NCBI RefSeq assembly: GCF_007990775.1
Contig: NZ_BJXB01000005.1
Coordinates: forward strand, 1-64,000
DNA length: 64,000 nt
DNA from: Deinococcus cellulosilyticus NBRC 106333 = KACC 11606
Lineage (GTDB): Bacteria > Deinococcota > Deinococci > Deinococcales > Deinococcaceae
Direction of reading: 5' to 3'
Positions 61,189 to 64,000 of the stretch are shown piece by piece. The notes beneath the pieces were generated by a model, which saw nothing but the letters and a program-made list of their open reading frames with translations, ran no database searches and was not told where the DNA came from. The position numbers and the translations under genes are program-made. How positions within the stretch are numbered: position 1 is the first letter of the stretch; every line of letters begins with the position of its first letter.

Positions 61189-61557
61189 ATGAGAAGCGAA
61201 GTTCAGGCTGAGCAGCAAGGGGACAGCCAGAGCCTGAGCCGCATGCTGACCCTGGCGATTGCCTGTGTGGTCTGGATGGGCTCTTTCCTCTGGTATTACT
61301 CCAGAATTGATGGATTCCGAGACTTCCTGATGACGCACCGCGCTGAACACCCGGTGTACGAATTCCTGGCAAGCACCTTTCCCTGGGGAGGGGAAGTGTT
61401 CATCGGGATCATGCTGGTGTTCCTGCTGACTGAAAACAGCCGTCCACAGACCAATGCTTACAAAACAGGGGTGAACATCTTTTTCACCCTGTTTGGTGTG
61501 GGACTTTTCTTGTATGTGCAGTCGCTTCTGCCTGCAGGGCTGCGAGGCCTGAGCTGA
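61189..61557 (+). CDS. Two-to-three-helix membrane protein
   Basis: 122 residues, unknown. Hydrophobic segments lie at about 19-40 (MLTLAIACVVWMGSFLWYYS), 66-82 (WGGEVFIGIMLVFLL) and 94-112 (GVNIFFTLFGVGLFLYV). ATG 61189 has TACAAT six bases upstream, so leaderless. Flanked by terminators on both sides, so transcribed alone. No link to lon beyond position. Confidence 0.7.
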   Translation: MRSEVQAEQQGDSQSLSRMLTLAIACVVWMGSFLWYYSRIDGFRDFLMTHRAEHPVYEFLASTFPWGGEVFIGIMLVFLLTENSRPQTNAYKTGVNIFFTLFGVGLFLYVQSLLPAGLRGLS

Positions 61558-61570
61558 ATCCATACATTCA

Positions 61571-61606
61571 AGAACCCCGCTGTCTGGCGGGGTTCTCTCG
61601 TTTTTG
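61571..61606 (+). terminator. Terminator
   Basis: Perfect ten-base stem AGAACCCCGC / GCGGGGTTCT followed by CTCGTTTTT. Confidence 0.85.
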
Positions 61607-61642
61607 CAATGTCTTTTGAAATGATGCCTGTCTGTTAAACTT

Positions 61643-61677
61643 CTGTGAGCTGTAAACTGTGAACCGTAAACTCTAAA
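61643..61677. repeat. Single ACAGTTY-type micro-repeat array
   Basis: About four degenerate copies of the 7-base word TGTAAAC/TGTGAAC (the inverse of ACAGTTY), ending two bases from the stop codon of the minus-strand hydrolase gene at 61680. No partner arm is visible. Confidence 0.7.
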
Positions 61678-61679
61678 CC

Positions 61680-62642
61680 TTATTTCAGTTTGCTGTTGAA
61701 GAAGTCCAGCGTGTCCTGGTCGGCTGTCACTTTGGCGTTCAGGTCATCCTGGGTCCATTTCGCTTCGGTGGCTCTGGCCTGATCAAAGCTGTGCTGTGCA
61801 CCTGTGTGCACGGTCATGGAGAAATCCACAGAGGGACTGAGCACCCTGGCCCGGTCGATGCGCTTGTTGCAGGGGTAGGCGGTGTTGCTGCCTGCTCCGG
61901 TGTACAGGTCGTCGATGGACCCGTGCCAGATGCGCAGGGGAGCGTAGGGCACGTAAGTGCTCTGGGACAGACCACCGTATGCATCACGCAGTCCGCATCC
62001 GGGGTAGAAGGCCACACCTGCCTTGAAGACATTGCTGGTCCAGGTGTTGCTTGCCAGGGTGGAGAGGGTTGCAGATCCACCGTTGGACCAGCCGAGCAGA
62101 CCCACTTTCTGGGGGTTCACCCAGTTGCTGTAACTGTTCTGCAGGAAAGTGTAGGCTGCGTAAGCGTCCTGAGGACGGTCTGTGACTTCAGAGATGCCGG
62201 ACACAGTGGGATCAACATCGCACACGCCATCCAGATTGTTTCTGGGGGTGAAGCTGTCCACGAGCAGGGCGACATAACCATTGTTAGCAAGCCTTTTGCC
62301 CCATTCGGTGAACATGCTGCCCACCACGTAATTTCCGTTTGCATCTTTGGCAATTTTGCCGTCTTTGCGGGACCAGATGCCGCTGCATCCGTGCATCATC
62401 ACCACGGTGGGGAGGGTGTTGGTGGGGGCAACCGTGCCAGGCAGGTACAGTTTGCCCGTGAGGGTCACGTTCTGGCCTTTCCAGGAAGGTCCGGTGAAGG
62501 ACACATCTTTGATCTGGACGGTCACGGCCTGGGAGCCCTGCTCGGGAGCAGTGGGCAGAGGGGCGGTGCTGGAGCAGGAAGCAAGCAGCAGAGAAAGGAG
62601 GGTGGTGGCAGCAATGGGGGCAGAGAGAGCAGTGTAACGCAT
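61680..62642 (-). CDS. Alpha/beta hydrolase lipoprotein (dienelactone-hydrolase-like)
   Basis: 320 residues. Lipoprotein signal from MRYTALSAPIAATTLLSLLL with lipobox LLASC (Cys23). The hydrolase core has the oxyanion region VVMMHGCSGIW near 95, nucleophile Ser in LLGWSNGG near 185, an acid in the IWHGSIDDLY region near 250 and His in HTGAQHSFDQA near 290. It therefore has a full triad and resembles dienelactone hydrolases. Outside the membrane, anchored; substrate unknown. ATG 62642 is chosen by the signal sequence, with AGGAG upstream. Confidence 0.87.
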   Translation of the reverse strand: MRYTALSAPIAATTLLSLLLASCSSTAPLPTAPEQGSQAVTVQIKDVSFTGPSWKGQNVTLTGKLYLPGTVAPTNTLPTVVMMHGCSGIWSRKDGKIAKDANGNYVVGSMFTEWGKRLANNGYVALLVDSFTPRNNLDGVCDVDPTVSGISEVTDRPQDAYAAYTFLQNSYSNWVNPQKVGLLGWSNGGSATLSTLASNTWTSNVFKAGVAFYPGCGLRDAYGGLSQSTYVPYAPLRIWHGSIDDLYTGAGSNTAYPCNKRIDRARVLSPSVDFSMTVHTGAQHSFDQARATEAKWTQDDLNAKVTADQDTLDFFNSKLK

Positions 62643-62785
62643 GTTCAAAAAACTCCTGTAAGGGTCTGCAACCTGACTCGGAAGGCTGCAGCTGTAAATG
62701 TCGGGATTCAGGCTCAAAGAAAAGGGACCCCTAAAAGAGCAGGTCTCACTTTTCTGGACTCGGCTGAAAAGGCTGGAATTGGAAC

Positions 62786-63406
62786 TCAGGCCAGCGGGTA
62801 CTCGCTGACGGTGGCTTTCAGGAAGGCCTGCACCACCTCAGGATCAAACTGCTTTCCGGATTCTTTTTGAATGAACTCGATGGCGTCTTTGGCACTCCAG
62901 GCTTCCTTGTAGACCCGGGTGCGGGTCAGGGCATCAAAGACATCTGCGACAGCCACAATGCGACCTGCCAGAGGGATGTTCTTCCCAGAGACCCCGAGGG
63001 GGTAGCCTGCACCATCAAAGCGTTCATGGTGGGTCATGGCGACCTGTGCGGCCATGGCGAACACCGGGTTCTGCACGCATCCCAGCACCTGCATTCCGAA
63101 GAGGGTGTGCTGCTGGAGCATTCTGGTCTCTTCGGTGGTCAACTGACCGGGCTTGAAGACGATGCTCTGGGGGAGGGCCATCTTGCCAATGTCGTGCAGG
63201 AGGGCAGCCTGGCGCAGTTCTTCGCACTGCAGGGCAGACCAGCCCAGTTCGGTGGCAATTTTGACGGACCAGCGCGCCACGCCTTCAGCATGTCTGACTT
63301 CTTCGGTGTTCCAGAAGCCCATCAGGGTGAGCCAGGGGGTGCAACCATCGAAATCCATGGGGGGGAGAAACCGAAAGGTGCTGTTCAATTCTGACAATTC
63401 CAACAT
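62786..63406 (-). CDS. HD-GYP domain protein
   Basis: 206 residues that are almost only an HD-GYP domain. His71 and Asp72 in LLHDIGK, HHERFDGAGYP at 126-136 (full HD-GYP motif) and VADVFDALTRTRVYKEA near 155. HD-GYP enzymes hydrolyse c-di-GMP to GMP. No receiver or sensor domain is attached; residues 1-35 are short and not a known domain. It may counter the GGDEF proteins in this window. ATG 63406 has GGAG about 11 bases upstream. Confidence 0.88.
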   Translation of the reverse strand: MLELSELNSTFRFLPPMDFDGCTPWLTLMGFWNTEEVRHAEGVARWSVKIATELGWSALQCEELRQAALLHDIGKMALPQSIVFKPGQLTTEETRMLQQHTLFGMQVLGCVQNPVFAMAAQVAMTHHERFDGAGYPLGVSGKNIPLAGRIVAVADVFDALTRTRVYKEAWSAKDAIEFIQKESGKQFDPEVVQAFLKATVSEYPLA

Positions 63407-63895
63407 TCCAAACCAACTCCGAGTCTCAGTTCAGGCGTGGCGCCTCGCCTGTACCTTACAGTCTGAAGATCAGATCTCTACAAAGTCTCTACGGAGGGAG
63501 GGCACCGAGAGTTGCATGTAGAGGTTTCAGACTTGAAGGATGGGTCCAGCCACACCAGCAAGAAGTAAAGCCCTGAAAACCACTGCCCTGGTCCAGAAAA
63601 TTTGTGTGTTTCACACGCTCTTCCCTGGAGATGATCACAGTGTGCCTGAACACCCCTGAACGACCCCTGAACGATCAGGGCAACTGTTCATGGGTGCATG
63701 TGTCTAAACTGAGTCTAAAAATAAATGGATGTGGAGTTTTTGATTTTTTTGTTCTGGACACGTTTCGCTTAAAGGGTTTCGAGGGGATTTTGTTTCGCCA
63801 GCGCCTGAACATCAGGGAGATCCTGTATTGACCTCTCCAGATTTCCCGGATTCGGCCCTGTGTGTAGAGATTTTAAACCTGAACGCCAGACCTGC
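63407..63895. other. Gene-free region before the edge gene
   Basis: About 490 bases with higher A+T content near 63700-63780. Three CCTGAAC words spaced by 10 and 11 bases (63645, 63655, 63666) precede ATCAGG and may be a protein-binding site. CTCTACA (63476) and TGTAGAG (63517) are a spaced inverse pair. An open frame at 63604-63831 shows no ribosome site or protein-like composition. Confidence 0.45.
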
Positions 63896-64000
63896 TCACT
63901 TCTGGTTCTGCTGAATCAGGTAGTCCACCGGACTGTGGTCCACCGACTTCTCCAGGACCAGAGAGGTGTTCAGGGTGCCATGCATGGACAGGGTGCCCAG
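63896..64000 (-). CDS. 3' end of a gene cut by the window edge
   Basis: Thirty-four codons and a TGA on the minus strand, continuing beyond the window. The peptide starts LGTLSMHGTLNTSLVLEKSV and ends VDYLIQQNQK. Codon use is like the neighbours (GC-rich third positions). It is too short to assign a family. Confidence 0.6.
   Translation of the reverse strand: MGTLSMHGTLNTSLVLEKSVDHSPVDYLIQQNQK

Noticed and set aside
63604..63831. 75-codon open frame on the plus strand
   Set aside because: AT-richer composition, no ribosome site or leaderless -10, and no protein-like pattern.

Overview
This window is most likely chromosomal DNA of a Deinococcus, probably a moderate-GC, environmental lineage. 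That is an inference from several features. PilB has three N-terminal GSPII/MshEN repeats, as in Thermus/Deinococcus. A DUF5693-type membrane protein is coupled to CsaB (pyruvylated wall polymer for SLH proteins). A near-perfect HspR (HAIR) operator precedes lon. A BshB-like deacetylase is present. About fifteen genes look leaderless, with a TANNNT -10 box only 5-8 nt before the start codon. I see no rRNA, tRNA, CRISPR array, prophage or IS transposase. The window is ordinary core and housekeeping DNA with unusual intergenic repeats.

Layout. 0-7 kb: Tag glycosylase, a ROK repressor-like regulator, a DeoR regulator, small unknown proteins, a DUF892 ferritin-like protein and a metallophosphoesterase. 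7-16 kb: an MBL hydrolase overlapping a PPP-type phosphatase, an M16 peptidase pair (one active, one inactive), a LysR regulator and a 1063-residue TPR-PAS-GGDEF protein. 16-21.7 kb: ArsR regulator, PilT, PilB, YqeG, PgeF. 21.8-29.8 kb: FabI, small proteins, SDR, GNAT, MFS, FolE2, PurA. 30-41.5 kb: two overlapping S41 proteases, a uridine kinase, DUF5693-CsaB, an NHL lipoprotein, a ROK glucokinase with a thioesterase, and an M20 peptidase. 41.7-48 kb: a zinc-ribbon protein, a CHASE4-HAMP-PAS-PAS-GGDEF protein, an enlarged prepilin peptidase and a peptide-ABC binding lipoprotein. 48-54.2 kb: a compact plus-strand series (PIG-L deacetylase, dsRNA-binding protein, HAD phosphatase, YraN, LapA-like, NTF2-like, GNAT, nitrilase-family, M1 peptidase). 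54.5-64 kb: a heterodimeric ABC exporter, Lon, a small membrane protein, an alpha/beta hydrolase lipoprotein, an HD-GYP protein and the 3' end of one more gene.

How genes fit together. PilB, PilT and the prepilin peptidase are parts of one type IV pilus machine, also used for DNA uptake in this phylum. Three proteins (two GGDEF, one HD-GYP) belong to cyclic-di-GMP signalling. CsaB and DUF5693 point to S-layer anchoring. Lon is probably under HspR heat-shock repression.

Most unusual signal. Many intergenic spaces hold 75-240 bp elements bounded by inverted arrays of degenerate short words (TCAGCNN, ACAGTTC or CCGAGGG). The two arms of one element use the same word family. One arm usually starts within about 10 bp of a stop codon, and terminator hairpins can lie inside. 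Unrelated CCCCCT repeats also abut stop codons. This looks like an undescribed class of 3'-end-associated repeat and is the main thing to follow up. Other notable items are the fourfold 180-residue module of the TPR-GGDEF protein, a duplicated module in the prepilin peptidase, two ROK proteins lacking zinc cysteines, and the asymmetric ATP sites of the ABC exporter.
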